A DNA stretch of 10,014 nt from JAKOQB01 sp036824465 (GCA_036824465.1 DAITAC010000131.1:1-10014), one strand, 5' to 3'. Numbered from the stretch's first letter, positions 1 through 8,355 are shown. The notes: a model not told the origin generated them from the letters alone. A program made the numbers and translations.

Positions 1-29
1 GCGGTCAGTCAGGAAATCCGGATCTCCCC

Positions 30-49
30 CACACGGGCGCGCCGGTGTG
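30..49. repeat. 20-bp imperfect palindrome
   Basis: CACAC at 30-34 pairs with GTGTG at 45-49. After one G/G mismatch (35/44), the central GGCGCGCC (36-43) is itself a perfect palindrome. In RNA this could fold into a compact GC-rich hairpin on either strand. No T-run follows on either side, so it does not qualify as an intrinsic terminator. Its role is unknown. Confidence 0.35.
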
Positions 50-125
50 CGACGCGGTGCAGCGGGAGCGCATCGTAGCGATATTCGTCCGCTGTGCCTT
101 CAGCTCACATCTTCTCCGGCCCGAT

Positions 126-186
126 CCAACCCGTCAAACAAAGGATCTGTGCTGCCGTCAGGTGAGCGTGGGTATTGCCGGGTTGG
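126..186 (-). terminator. Possible stem-loop after glnE (weak)
   Basis: CCAACCCG at 126-133 and CGGGTTGG at 179-186 are perfect 8-bp inverted complements, separated by 45 bases. They start 16 bases beyond the glnE stop in the direction of glnE transcription. The loop is long and no U-tract follows on the minus strand, so this is not a canonical intrinsic terminator. It could be a 3' processing or stabilising hairpin, or chance. Confidence 0.2.
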
Positions 187-201
187 TTCGACGAGAGAAA
201 C

Positions 202-3135
202 TTACGACGACGCGTCGCCGCCAAACACCATGCGCCAGAGCGCCACGACCGCGTCAATGCGCCCCTGAACTTCATCGGCAGGCACGCGCGCGAATTCGGC
301 GGCGTTCAGCCGCAGCCGATGCTGCACGCGGCGATAGTCCCGGTACGCGTTGGCGACCGCGGCCGCGAGCGTCGCATCGATCAAGCCGAGTTCACCGGCG
401 ATTCTGAGCAGCGCGATGTTGCCCAGGTTGCCGAGCAGTTGCGGATGATCGTGCGCATACGCAAGCACGAGAAACTGCACGATGAACTCGACGTCGACCA
501 TGCCGCCGTCGTCGTGCTTCAGATCAAAGAGCCCCGAGCGATTCGGGTGGCCGTCGTGCATGCGCTTGCGCATCTTCCGCACTTCGCTTGCGAGCAGCGT
601 GCGATCGCGCGGCCGCGCCAGCACCTCTGCCCGCAGCCGTTCAAAACGCGCGCCGAGCGCCTTGTTGCCGGCGCAGAAACGCGCGCGTGTCAGTGCCTGG
701 TGCTCCCACACCCAGGCGCCGTGGCCATCTTCATTACGCTGATAGCGCTCGAGCGCCTCGACCGGCGTCACCAGCAGTCCCTTGTCGCCGTCGGGCCGCA
801 GGCGCAGATCGACGTCGAACAGCGTGCCGCTCGAAGTCTGCGTGGAGAGCCACAGCATCAACCGGCGCGCGAGCGTGATGTAGGTCAATGCGGCATCAGG
901 ATGCGGATCATCGGTCACGAACACGAGATCGAGATCCGACGCGTACCCGAGTTCCTTGCCGCCGTACTTGCCATAACCGATCACCGCGAAGTGCATCGTG
1001 TCACCGTGCCGCCGCGGCAGCGCACGCCATACGTGCGTGAGCACGACGTCGAGCACACAGTCCGCAAGCAGCGACAGGTGATCGGCCAGGCGCTCGACGC
1101 TCAGGCGACCGTCGAGATCTGCGACCAGCAGGCGGAACAACTGCGCATGATGTTCATCGCGCACGAGGTTCATCTGGTGCTCGACATCGTCGCCGAGCGC
1201 GTCCAGATGCGAATTCAGATCGGCGGTCCACTCGCTGAAGTCGACCGGGCTGTCGTTGGTCAATGAAGTCAGGCGCTCATCGATCAGCTCATCGAGAAGA
1301 ATCGGATGCCGGGTCAGATAATCGGTCGCCCACCGGCTGGCGCCGAGCAGACGCAGCACGCGATCGAATGCGCGCGGGTACTGGCTCAGCAAGGCGACAT
1401 AGGTGCTGCGGCCGGCGATCGCGTCGATCAAAGTCGCCAGCCGCGCCAGCACCTCATCCGGCGTGACATCAGCCTGCGACGCGCCAATCAGATCGACGCC
1501 GCGCGCAAGCAGCCGCTGGATCGCCGCGCGCGATACTTCGCTCGCAGACAGCACGCGGCGCGACGCCAGCAGCGAGCCGATGCGGCGTGCGCCCTCCTCC
1601 GGCTGCGCGAAACCCATTTCGCGCAAACGCGCCGGCGTGATATCGAGGTCCGCCAACCGCGCATCGGGCGCCGCCGCGAGCTCCGGCGCAAGAAAGATTG
1701 AATCGAAGGTCGTGGCCACGAAATCGCGCACCTGCGCAAGCTGTGCGATCAACGCATCGGCCGATGACGATCCGATCATCTGCGCAATCCGGCTGCGACC
1801 CGCGGCGTCACCCGGCACCAGATGCGTCTGCGCATCGTCGACGTACTGCAGTGCATGTTCCAGGCGACGCAGAAACTCGTAGTGCGATGCCAGCCGCTCG
1901 CAGGTCGCGAGGGGCTGGATGCCGAGTTCACCGAGCCATGCGAGTGTCGTCAGCGTCGCGCGGTGGCGCAGGCGCGCATCGCGGCCGCCGCGAATGATCT
2001 GGTAGGTCTGCGCGATGAATTCGATTTCACGGATCCCGCCGCGACCCAGCTTGATGTTGTCATCGTGATCGTCGCGACCGCCCGCCCGGCGCGCGCTCTT
2101 CTTCTGCGTTTCGGCGCGGATCAACGCGTGCAGATCGCGCAGCGCGGTGATTGCGTTGAAGTCCAGGTACTTGCGGAAGACGAACGGCCGCACCACCGCA
2201 TCGAGCGCGGCGCACTGCGCGACAAATGCCTCTTTCGAAGCAAAGACCGGGGCTGAGATGACGCGACCCTTCAGCCACGCAAAACGCTCCCATTCGCGGC
2301 CCTGGCGGATCAGGTACTCCTCCAGCATCGATGTCGACGCTGCCAGCGGGCCGGCATCGCCGTTCGGCCGCAGGCGCATGTCGACGCGGAAGACAAAGCC
2401 GTCGCCGGTGGGCTCGGACAGCAGCGCGATCAGGCGCCGCCCGAGCCGTTCGAAGAACTCCTGATTGGACAAGGTCGAACGCGCCTCGGAATACGCATCG
2501 CGCGCGACGGTGTCACCCTCCTCATCGTAGAGGAAGATCAGGTCGAGGTCCGACGATACGTTGAGCTCCGCTCCGCCGCCCTTGCCCATCGCCACGACGA
2601 GCAGATCCTGCGCAGCGCCATTCGCATCGCACGGCACGCCATGGCGCCGCGCCAGATCCTCCGCCGCCAAGGGCAGCGCGCGCTGGACGGCAAGCTCTGC
2701 CAGCTCGGTCACGGCGCCAACCACTTCGGCCAGCGGCGCCACGCCGGCGATGTCGCGCACCATCAACCCCAGTACGACGTGCCGACGCAGTCGGCGCAAT
2801 GCGGCGCCGAGGCGCCCAGCGCTCTGCTCGTCGTCGGCATTTGTGGTCGCCGCCGCGAGCGTGGCGTCCAGTTCCGCCTCCATGCGCACACGCGACCAGG
2901 GCTCGCGCGCCAGCCATGCAAGCTGCCCCTGCATCTGCTCCGTCGTTGCCGCGTGCCCCAGTTCCACATGCAGCGCGCGCACCGCAAAACGCGAAAGCGC
3001 AAGCGCACGCGCCGCGCCCGACTGGATCGCTGCTTCGGTCGCCGCGCCGATGGCTGCAACAGAAGGCAACACTTGCATGCTGTCGGTCAACGCGGCGACC
3101 TCAGTCGCTGTGATAGGCTGGCCCGGCGGGTTCAT
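202..3135 (-). CDS. glnE: Bifunctional glutamine synthetase adenylyltransferase / adenylyl-removing enzyme
   Basis: GlnE attaches AMP to, and removes it from, a tyrosine on each glutamine synthetase subunit in the cytoplasm, under control of the PII protein and glutamine. The 977-residue product is close to the family's usual length (about 950) and has both nucleotidyltransferase halves. The N-terminal adenylyl-removing half has MGKGGGAELNVSSDLDLI, with metal-binding D196 and D198, and VDMRLRP with D252. The C-terminal adenylylating half has GYGKYGGKELGYASDLDL, with D734 and D736, and FDVDLRLRP with D776. Each half is followed by its helical GlnE segment: GGIREIEFIAQ near 366-376 and FDLKHDDGGMVDVEFIVQ near 870-887. 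No residue expected for catalysis looks lost. The ATG at 3133-3135 is the first ATG in frame, but no Shine-Dalgarno precedes it (the upstream stretch is CT-rich), so the true N-terminus may differ; the first 45 or so residues carry no family signature. It is divergent from the yhdP operon. Confidence 0.97.
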   Translation of the reverse strand: MNPPGQPITATEVAALTDSMQVLPSVAAIGAATEAAIQSGAARALALSRFAVRALHVELGHAATTEQMQGQLAWLAREPWSRVRMEAELDATLAAATTNADDEQSAGRLGAALRRLRRHVVLGLMVRDIAGVAPLAEVVGAVTELAELAVQRALPLAAEDLARRHGVPCDANGAAQDLLVVAMGKGGGAELNVSSDLDLIFLYDEEGDTVARDAYSEARSTLSNQEFFERLGRRLIALLSEPTGDGFVFRVDMRLRPNGDAGPLAASTSMLEEYLIRQGREWERFAWLKGRVISAPVFASKEAFVAQCAALDAVVRPFVFRKYLDFNAITALRDLHALIRAETQKKSARRAGGRDDHDDNIKLGRGGIREIEFIAQTYQIIRGGRDARLRHRATLTTLAWLGELGIQPLATCERLASHYEFLRRLEHALQYVDDAQTHLVPGDAAGRSRIAQMIGSSSADALIAQLAQVRDFVATTFDSIFLAPELAAAPDARLADLDITPARLREMGFAQPEEGARRIGSLLASRRVLSASEVSRAAIQRLLARGVDLIGASQADVTPDEVLARLATLIDAIAGRSTYVALLSQYPRAFDRVLRLLGASRWATDYLTRHPILLDELIDERLTSLTNDSPVDFSEWTADLNSHLDALGDDVEHQMNLVRDEHHAQLFRLLVADLDGRLSVERLADHLSLLADCVLDVVLTHVWRALPRRHGDTMHFAVIGYGKYGGKELGYASDLDLVFVTDDPHPDAALTYITLARRLMLWLSTQTSSGTLFDVDLRLRPDGDKGLLVTPVEALERYQRNEDGHGAWVWEHQALTRARFCAGNKALGARFERLRAEVLARPRDRTLLASEVRKMRKRMHDGHPNRSGLFDLKHDDGGMVDVEFIVQFLVLAYAHDHPQLLGNLGNIALLRIAGELGLIDATLAAAVANAYRDYRRVQHRLRLNAAEFARVPADEVQGRIDAVVALWRMVFGGDASS

Positions 3136-3282
3136 CGGAGAGAGAAATTGCAGCGGTCGATTTCGGATTCCCGCAGCATATCGATGAGCGGCGCGATCCG
3201 GCGCACTCCGATTCTATGAGCGACGCGGATCCCCTGACTTTGACGCGTCGCAGACCGGACTCTGCCTCCCGTCCCGCATACC
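3136..3282. promoter_or_regulatory. Divergent intergenic region between glnE and yhdP
   Basis: These 147 bases separate two divergent genes and must carry promoters for both. For glnE, TAGAAT on the minus strand (plus positions 3211-3216) matches five of six bases of a sigma70 -10 box, but no convincing -35 lies at the right distance. For yhdP, TTGACG at 3240-3245 resembles a -35, but the bases 17-18 downstream are GC-rich and do not look like a -10. An 8-bp inverted repeat lies at 3220-3251. I see no clear sigma54 (GG-N10-GC) site, which one might look for beside a nitrogen gene. That a promoter region exists here is inferred from the arrangement; the exact boxes are uncertain. Confidence 0.5.
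3220..3251. repeat. 8-bp perfect inverted repeat in the glnE-yhdP intergenic region
   Basis: GCGACGCG at 3220-3227 and CGCGTCGC at 3244-3251 are exact inverted complements, separated by 16 bases. The right arm overlaps the self-complementary GACGCGTC at 3242-3249 and the -35-like TTGACG. The repeat ends 31 bases before the yhdP GTG. It could be an operator with half-sites about 24 bp apart, or a stem-loop in the yhdP leader. In such GC-rich DNA chance is also possible. Confidence 0.35.
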
Positions 3283-6200
3283 GTGTCTCCTGACGATCGC
3301 TCAGACACCCCGTCGGCTGGCAGTTCGCCCGCTGCGACCCTGCACGCACTCGAGCACAAGGTCGAGGTTGCAGTCGAAGAGGTGCTGCACGCCGCCGAAC
3401 GTTCGCTCGCGCAACGTTTCGGCGCTCGCTGTGTGTCGGGGTTGCGCGTAGCGCTGCGGGCTTCGTGGATTGCGATCGTCGTCGCCTATTTCGCCTTCGG
3501 CGCGTTGTGGCTCACGACCCGCTACTGGCTGATGCCGCGCGTCGACGAATACCGGCCGTGGCTTGAACGCGAAGTTGGCCGCCTGCTCGGTGCGCGCCTC
3601 CAGATCGCGCGCATTGAAAGCGGATGGCAGGGCTTCAATCCCCTCCTGCGCTTCACCAATGTCGAGATCTTTGATCGCAACGGGCGCGTCGCGCTGACAC
3701 TGCCGCAGACAGAGGCCACGCTGTCGTGGACCAGCGTCCCGGCGTTGCAGGTGCGATTTCGTGACCTGTGGATCCTGACTCCCGAACTCGACGTGCGGCG
3801 CCAGGCCGACGGCCGGTTTCTCGTCGCAGGCTTCGCCTTCGACCCGAAGGCGGCCGAAAGCGACAGCCGTGTAGGCGACTGGGTGCTGTCGCAGTCTCAT
3901 ATCGGCATTCGCAACGCGCGCGTGCGCTACCGTGACGCCACGGCCGGTGACAACGCGATCGACTTCGAGGACGTCGACTTCGAGTTTCGCCGCGGGCTCC
4001 TGAACAATCGCTTTTCGTTCCAGGCGCGCCCGCCGGCCGCGCTCGGCGGTCCGATCGACGTCCGCGGTGAATACCGGCGACCGTGGTTCGAGCGTGCGAC
4101 CGACGTGTCGCAGTGGACTGGTCGCGTGTTCGCGCAGACCGATTACGCTGATGTCGCGCGCGTGGCGGGGCTCGCGCATGCGCTGCCGGCGACGATTTCG
4201 ATCGAACGCGCGCAAGGTGCGGTGCGTGCCTGGCTCAGCTTCGATCGCGGACGGATTGAACAATTCATCGCCGACCTGGCGCTGGTCGACGTGTCGGCGC
4301 GCCTCGGCGCAAGACTGGAGCCGTTGCAGGTCCAGCGCCTGCAGGGCCGCGTCGAGCAGCGCGAGTGGGGCACGATCTGGGAAGGCGGGCAGGAGTTTGC
4401 CGCAAAGCAACTCGCGCTCGCCGGCCCCGATCTTGCGCTTGCGCCGACTGACGCGCGCGTGCGCGTCACACGCGCCGCCGACGACAAGCCTGAGCGTGGA
4501 CTGCTTGAGGCGAGCGGCCTGTCGCTGACGACGGCAAGCGCACTCGCGTCGCACCTGCCGCTGCCGGCGAATTGGCACGAAACGGCCCGCCGTTTCGGCG
4601 TGCGCGGCAATCTCGCCAACCTGCGTTACACATGGCAGGGAGATGCGGCGACGCCTACGCTCTACACGCTGCGGACGCAGTTCGACGGGCTGTCGATCAA
4701 CAGCGAATCGGCCGACCCGCCACAGTCGCCGGGCGGGCGGCCGCGGCCGGGGCGGCCGGGATTCGAGAACCTGTCGGGCACGCTGGAGCTCGATCAACGC
4801 GGCGGCACTGCGCAAGTGCGCGCCCGCGATGCCGTGCTGGAGTTTCCCGGCGTCTTCGAGGAGCGCCTTCCGTTCGAAGCGCTCAATGCCACCGCGCGCT
4901 GGTCGACGCAGGAAGCGTTCGAACTCAAGGTTGAGTCTTTTGCGGCGACCAGTACTGACTTCGAGGTGAATGGACAGGCCACGTATCGCAGCGGCGGCAA
5001 GGGCATCGGCGTGATCGATGCCAGCGGGCAGATCATCCGCGCCGAGGCGAGCCAGGTGCACAAGGTCATCCCGCTCGTGGTGTCGCCGGCAACTCGAACG
5101 TGGTTGCGCACGGCGCTCGTGGCTGGGTCCGCGCGCGAAGGCAGCTTCAGACTGAAGGGCGATCTGGCCGACTTTCCGTTTGCCCAGCCCGCCACTGGCG
5201 ACTTCCGAGTCGCCGCGAAAATCGTCGGCGGTGCTCTCGACTATCTGCCGCCGCATGTTGATGGGAGCGGATCGCCGCCGGCTTCGGAGACCTGGCCGCA
5301 GATCACGGACATCGACGGCGACTTCCTGTTCGAGCGCAGGAAGATTGAAATCAACGCGCGGCACGCCCAGGTCTTTGGAGTTCAGCTCAGCCCGGTGCGC
5401 GCGACGATTCCCGAGATCGGGGTTGCCGACGTCAGGCTCGCGATCGACGGAAAGGGCAGCGGCCCGCTCGCCGATCTGATCCGCTTTGTGAATGTGAGCC
5501 CGGTCGGAAATTGGCTGGGTGGTTTTCTGGCACACACCAGCAGCAGCGGCGCGAGCGCACTGGATCTGAAGCTCGACATTCCGCTCGGCCATGCGCGCGA
5601 TACGAAAGTGCGCGGCAGCGTCATACTTTCCAGCAACGACGTGACCTTGCGCGATGACCTGCCGCCGTTTTCGCGGGTCAGCGGCAAGCTGGAGTTCACT
5701 GAAAGATCGTTGCGCATGAGCGGGATCGCCGGCACCTTTGTCGGCGGGCCGTTTCTTGCCGACATCAACTCGCGTGCCGATGGCGCGATCGAGATCGTCA
5801 GCAGCGGCACCGCATCGCCGCAAGGGGCGCGGCGTCTGCTCGATGTCGCGCTCGCGCAGCGGCTGCTCGATCGCGCTCAGGGTTCAGCGCGCTACTCAGC
5901 CAATATTGTGGTGAAGGACCGGCGCACCGATATCCGCGTCGATTCCGATCTTGTCGGCCTTGGCCTCGATTTGCCCGAGCCATTGCGCAAGCCCGCCAAT
6001 GAAGCGCTGCCTTTGCGGATCGAGATCACGCCGCGCGACGCAGGCTCCAAAACGGCCGAAGCCGACACGGTCCGCGTTGCGATGGGTTCCCGACTGGCGC
6101 TGAGCATCGACCGCACACGTGAGGGCGCCGGTCCCCCACGCATTGAGCGCGGCGCGATCGCCGTGGGTGATGTCAACCTCAATGCGCTCGCCCCACCGGA

Positions 6201-7401
6201 CAGCGGGATACGCGCGACGTTGAGCGCGAATCGCCTCGACATCGATCGCTGGTCGTCGCTGCTCGAGGGCGGGGTTGCCGAGGGTGCCGGAGCACTTGAC
6301 TCGGTGACAGCGCAGGTGCGTGAACTCGTCTTCAGCGGCAAATCGATTGCCAACGTGGTTCTGGGCGCGACGCGCCGCACCGACGGCCTGTGGCTCGCCA
6401 ACGTGAACTCGGACCACGTCAACGGCGCGATCACCTGGCAGCCGCCCCAGTCGGGAAATCAAGGGCGCGTAAGCGCACGGTTTGCGCGGTTGACGATCCC
6501 GGAACAGAGCCGCGTGCAGTTAAGTGAGCTGCTGGATGCGCCACCGACGGAACTGCCGGCGTTCGACGTGATTGCAGATGAGTTCGAACTGGTCGGGCGC
6601 AAGCTCGGCCGGCTTGAAATGCTGGCGCATAACGTCGGCACCGGGCCCGCCGCGGTGTGGCAACTGCAGAAACTCGAATTGTCGAATCCGGACGGCAGCA
6701 TGACAGCCGCCGGGCAATGGCAGCGCGCTGCCGAAGGGCGGCCAAGGCGCATGGCGATGAATCTGGCGCTCGATTTTTCCGACGCCGGCAAGCTGCTTGG
6801 TCGCTTTGGCATGCCGGATGCGCTGCGCGGCGGTGAGGGAAAGCTCGAGGGCGAGATCGCGTGGCGTGGCTCGCCGTTGGCGATTGACTATCCGAGCCTG
6901 TCCGGAAAACTGACGCTCAAGACCGCAAAGGGCCAGTTTCTCAAGGCAGACGCCGGCGTCGGTCGACTGCTGGGCGTGCTATCGCTGCAATCGTTGCCGC
7001 GCCGGATCACGCTCGACTTCCGCGATGTGTTCTCCGAGGGATTTGCGTTCGACTCGATCGGCGCCAGTGTCGACATCAGCGCCGGCGTGCTGTCGACGCG
7101 CGACTTCAAGATGCGCGGCGCCAACGCGACGGTGCTGATCGAAGGCTCCGCCGACCTGCGCCAGGAGACGCAGAATCTGCACGTGCTGGTGCTGCCGGAG
7201 GTGAACGCGGGCTCGGCTTCGCTTATGTATGCTCTGCTGGCGAATCCGGCCATCGGCCTGGGCACGTTCCTCGCGCAGTGGATCCTGCGCGACCCGCTGT
7301 CGAAAGCGTTCTCGTACGAGTACGACGTCACCGGGGCGTGGAACGATCCGCAGGTCAAGCGCCGTGAACGCAACGAAGTCGTCGGAAACAATCCGAAATA
7401 G
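3283..7401 (+). CDS. yhdP: YhdP family (TIGR02099) AsmA-like envelope protein
   Basis: This is a very large AsmA-like protein. In E. coli, YhdP works with TamB and YdbH in moving phospholipids from the inner to the outer membrane, as an inner-membrane-anchored, mostly beta-stranded periplasmic bridge. The 1372-residue product has a short cytoplasmic tail with a helical stretch (residues 20-45), one transmembrane segment at about 60-82 (WIAIVVAYFAFGALWLTTRY), and then a long periplasmic region. That region opens with the typical ARIESGWQGFNPLLRFTNV (about 109-127), passes through the DUF3971-like middle, and ends in the AsmA-like closing block, LPEVNAGSASLMYALLANPA near 1304 and YDVTGAW near 1347. 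It is somewhat longer than E. coli YhdP (1266). A Pro/Gly/Arg-rich linker lies at about 479-493. GTG at 3283 is chosen because an in-frame stop lies at 3241-3243 and the first in-frame ATG falls after the membrane segment. No clear ribosome binding site precedes it. The stop is 3 bases from the next gene, which suggests an operon. Confidence 0.93.
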   Translation: MSPDDRSDTPSAGSSPAATLHALEHKVEVAVEEVLHAAERSLAQRFGARCVSGLRVALRASWIAIVVAYFAFGALWLTTRYWLMPRVDEYRPWLEREVGRLLGARLQIARIESGWQGFNPLLRFTNVEIFDRNGRVALTLPQTEATLSWTSVPALQVRFRDLWILTPELDVRRQADGRFLVAGFAFDPKAAESDSRVGDWVLSQSHIGIRNARVRYRDATAGDNAIDFEDVDFEFRRGLLNNRFSFQARPPAALGGPIDVRGEYRRPWFERATDVSQWTGRVFAQTDYADVARVAGLAHALPATISIERAQGAVRAWLSFDRGRIEQFIADLALVDVSARLGARLEPLQVQRLQGRVEQREWGTIWEGGQEFAAKQLALAGPDLALAPTDARVRVTRAADDKPERGLLEASGLSLTTASALASHLPLPANWHETARRFGVRGNLANLRYTWQGDAATPTLYTLRTQFDGLSINSESADPPQSPGGRPRPGRPGFENLSGTLELDQRGGTAQVRARDAVLEFPGVFEERLPFEALNATARWSTQEAFELKVESFAATSTDFEVNGQATYRSGGKGIGVIDASGQIIRAEASQVHKVIPLVVSPATRTWLRTALVAGSAREGSFRLKGDLADFPFAQPATGDFRVAAKIVGGALDYLPPHVDGSGSPPASETWPQITDIDGDFLFERRKIEINARHAQVFGVQLSPVRATIPEIGVADVRLAIDGKGSGPLADLIRFVNVSPVGNWLGGFLAHTSSSGASALDLKLDIPLGHARDTKVRGSVILSSNDVTLRDDLPPFSRVSGKLEFTERSLRMSGIAGTFVGGPFLADINSRADGAIEIVSSGTASPQGARRLLDVALAQRLLDRAQGSARYSANIVVKDRRTDIRVDSDLVGLGLDLPEPLRKPANEALPLRIEITPRDAGSKTAEADTVRVAMGSRLALSIDRTREGAGPPRIERGAIAVGDVNLNALAPPDSGIRATLSANRLDIDRWSSLLEGGVAEGAGALDSVTAQVRELVFSGKSIANVVLGATRRTDGLWLANVNSDHVNGAITWQPPQSGNQGRVSARFARLTIPEQSRVQLSELLDAPPTELPAFDVIADEFELVGRKLGRLEMLAHNVGTGPAAVWQLQKLELSNPDGSMTAAGQWQRAAEGRPRRMAMNLALDFSDAGKLLGRFGMPDALRGGEGKLEGEIAWRGSPLAIDYPSLSGKLTLKTAKGQFLKADAGVGRLLGVLSLQSLPRRITLDFRDVFSEGFAFDSIGASVDISAGVLSTRDFKMRGANATVLIEGSADLRQETQNLHVLVLPEVNAGSASLMYALLANPAIGLGTFLAQWILRDPLSKAFSYEYDVTGAWNDPQVKRRERNEVVGNNPK

Positions 7402-7404
7402 ACC

Positions 7405-8244
7405 ATGCCCAACGGCCGCCCTTCCCCACCATCCGTTCGCGTCGCCGCCGTGCAGATGGTGTCGAAGCCGTCGGTCAACGACAATCTGCGCGATGCCGAG
7501 GCATTGATCGCCGAAGCGGCGCGCGCCGGCGCGCAACTGATCGCACTGCCTGAGTACTTCTGCCTGATGGGGCGCGAGATCGACAAGGTGGTCGTGCGCG
7601 AATCGGAAGGAAAGGGACCGATCCAGGATTTTCTTTCGTCCACTGCCGCACGGCATGGCATCTGGCTGGTTGGCGGGACGGTCCCGCTCGATTCGGGCGA
7701 TCCGAATCGCGTGCTGAACACCTCGCTGGTGTTCGATCCGCGCGGCGTGCGCATTGCGCGCTACGACAAGATCCATCTGTTTGCATTTGCCAAGGGCGAC
7801 GAGTCATACGACGAGGCGCGCACGATCTCGCCCGGGAAGAGCGTGCGCACCTTCTCGTTCACGCCGTCAGGCGGGCCGTCGATCAAGGTCGGGCTGTCGG
7901 TGTGCTACGACCTGCGCTTTCCGGAGTTGTATCGGTCGCTCGGCGAGCCCGACCTGATCCTGGTGCCGTCGGCGTTCACCGCGACGACCGGAAAGGCACA
8001 CTGGGAGACACTGCTGCGCGCGCGCGCGATCGAAAACCTGTGCTACGTGCTGGCGCCGGCCCAGGGCGGCAAGCACGAAAACGGCCGCGCGACATTCGGC
8101 CATAGCATGCTGATCGACCCGTGGGGCGTGATCATCGCGAGCCGCGGCGAAGGCCCGGGGGTGGTGATCGGCGACATCGATCTGGCGCGCATCGCCGACG
8201 TGCGCGCAAGCCTGCCGGCGCTGGCGCATCGGGTGCTTGGTTGA
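7405..8244 (+). CDS. Nitrilase-superfamily amidase, Nit1/Nit2 type (probable deaminated glutathione amidase)
   Basis: This is a carbon-nitrogen hydrolase of 279 residues, normal for single-domain Nit proteins. The catalytic triad is complete: E50 in LIALPEYF, K122 in RYDKIHLF, and C167 in GLSVCYDLRFPELYR. The later ETLLRARAIENLCYV and GHSMLIDPWG blocks are also typical. The HLF sequence after the lysine and the overall pattern place it with the Nit1/Nit2 branch rather than with true nitrilases or N-carbamoyl amidohydrolases. Nit1-type enzymes hydrolyse deaminated glutathione, a by-product of transaminases; Nit2-type enzymes act on omega-amides such as alpha-ketoglutaramate. Sequence alone does not settle which substrate is used here, and I lean towards the former. 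The enzyme is cytoplasmic, with no signal peptide. ATG at 7405 lies 3 bases after the yhdP stop with no strong ribosome binding site of its own, so translational coupling is likely. The stop is 2 bases before the assembly gap. Confidence 0.93.
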   Translation: MPNGRPSPPSVRVAAVQMVSKPSVNDNLRDAEALIAEAARAGAQLIALPEYFCLMGREIDKVVVRESEGKGPIQDFLSSTAARHGIWLVGGTVPLDSGDPNRVLNTSLVFDPRGVRIARYDKIHLFAFAKGDESYDEARTISPGKSVRTFSFTPSGGPSIKVGLSVCYDLRFPELYRSLGEPDLILVPSAFTATTGKAHWETLLRARAIENLCYVLAPAQGGKHENGRATFGHSMLIDPWGVIIASRGEGPGVVIGDIDLARIADVRASLPALAHRVLG

Positions 8245-8246
8245 GA

Positions 8247-8346
8247 NNNNNNNNNNNNNNNNNNNNNNNNNNNNNNNNNNNNNNNNNNNNNNNNNNNNNN
8301 NNNNNNNNNNNNNNNNNNNNNNNNNNNNNNNNNNNNNNNNNNNNNN
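8247..8346. other. Assembly gap (100 N)
   Basis: Exactly 100 N. That round number is the usual placeholder for a scaffold gap of unknown size, so the true length may differ. It lies between the nit stop and the tldD start. The known flanks add only 2 and 9 bases. Any tldD ribosome binding site, internal promoter or small gene here is hidden. Confidence 0.98.
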
Positions 8347-8355
8347 CCCGACACC

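Larger units (their letters stand above)
1..201. other. Non-coding or unassigned stretch downstream of glnE
   Basis: I see no supportable gene here. Frames that stay open across this stretch on the plus strand continue into the antisense of glnE and give arginine-rich, low-information translations. On the minus strand, short open stretches lack a start codon with a ribosome binding site. One, ending near position 16, reads like the tail of a protein for about 31 codons but follows directly on a stop codon and has no usable start. The stretch holds two possible hairpins: a near-perfect palindrome at 30-49 and an 8-bp inverted repeat at 126-133/179-186, the latter just past the glnE stop. It is most simply read as the 3' flank of glnE. 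Confidence 0.5.

Noticed and set aside
16..108. Minus-strand 31-codon stretch ending at a TGA near 16
   Set aside because: It looks slightly protein-like but directly follows a stop codon and has no usable start codon or ribosome binding site.
175..1266. 363-codon open frame on the plus strand opposite the 3' half of glnE
   Set aside because: It is a codon-bias shadow of glnE, Arg/Gln/His-rich with no recognisable motif. The minus-strand GlnE motifs in the same DNA are unambiguous.
3216..3293. 25-codon plus-strand frame (ATG at 3216) overlapping the yhdP GTG start
   Set aside because: There is no ribosome binding site, the frame is out of phase with yhdP, and the translation is Arg/Ser/Pro-rich. 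An N-terminus displaced by a frameshift is possible but nothing requires it.
3301..5823. 840-codon open frame on the minus strand opposite yhdP
   Set aside because: The length is striking, but the translation is Arg/Ala-rich with no domain-like pattern, and it lies opposite a gene with clear family features. Long antisense frames are a common by-product of codon bias in GC-rich genomes.
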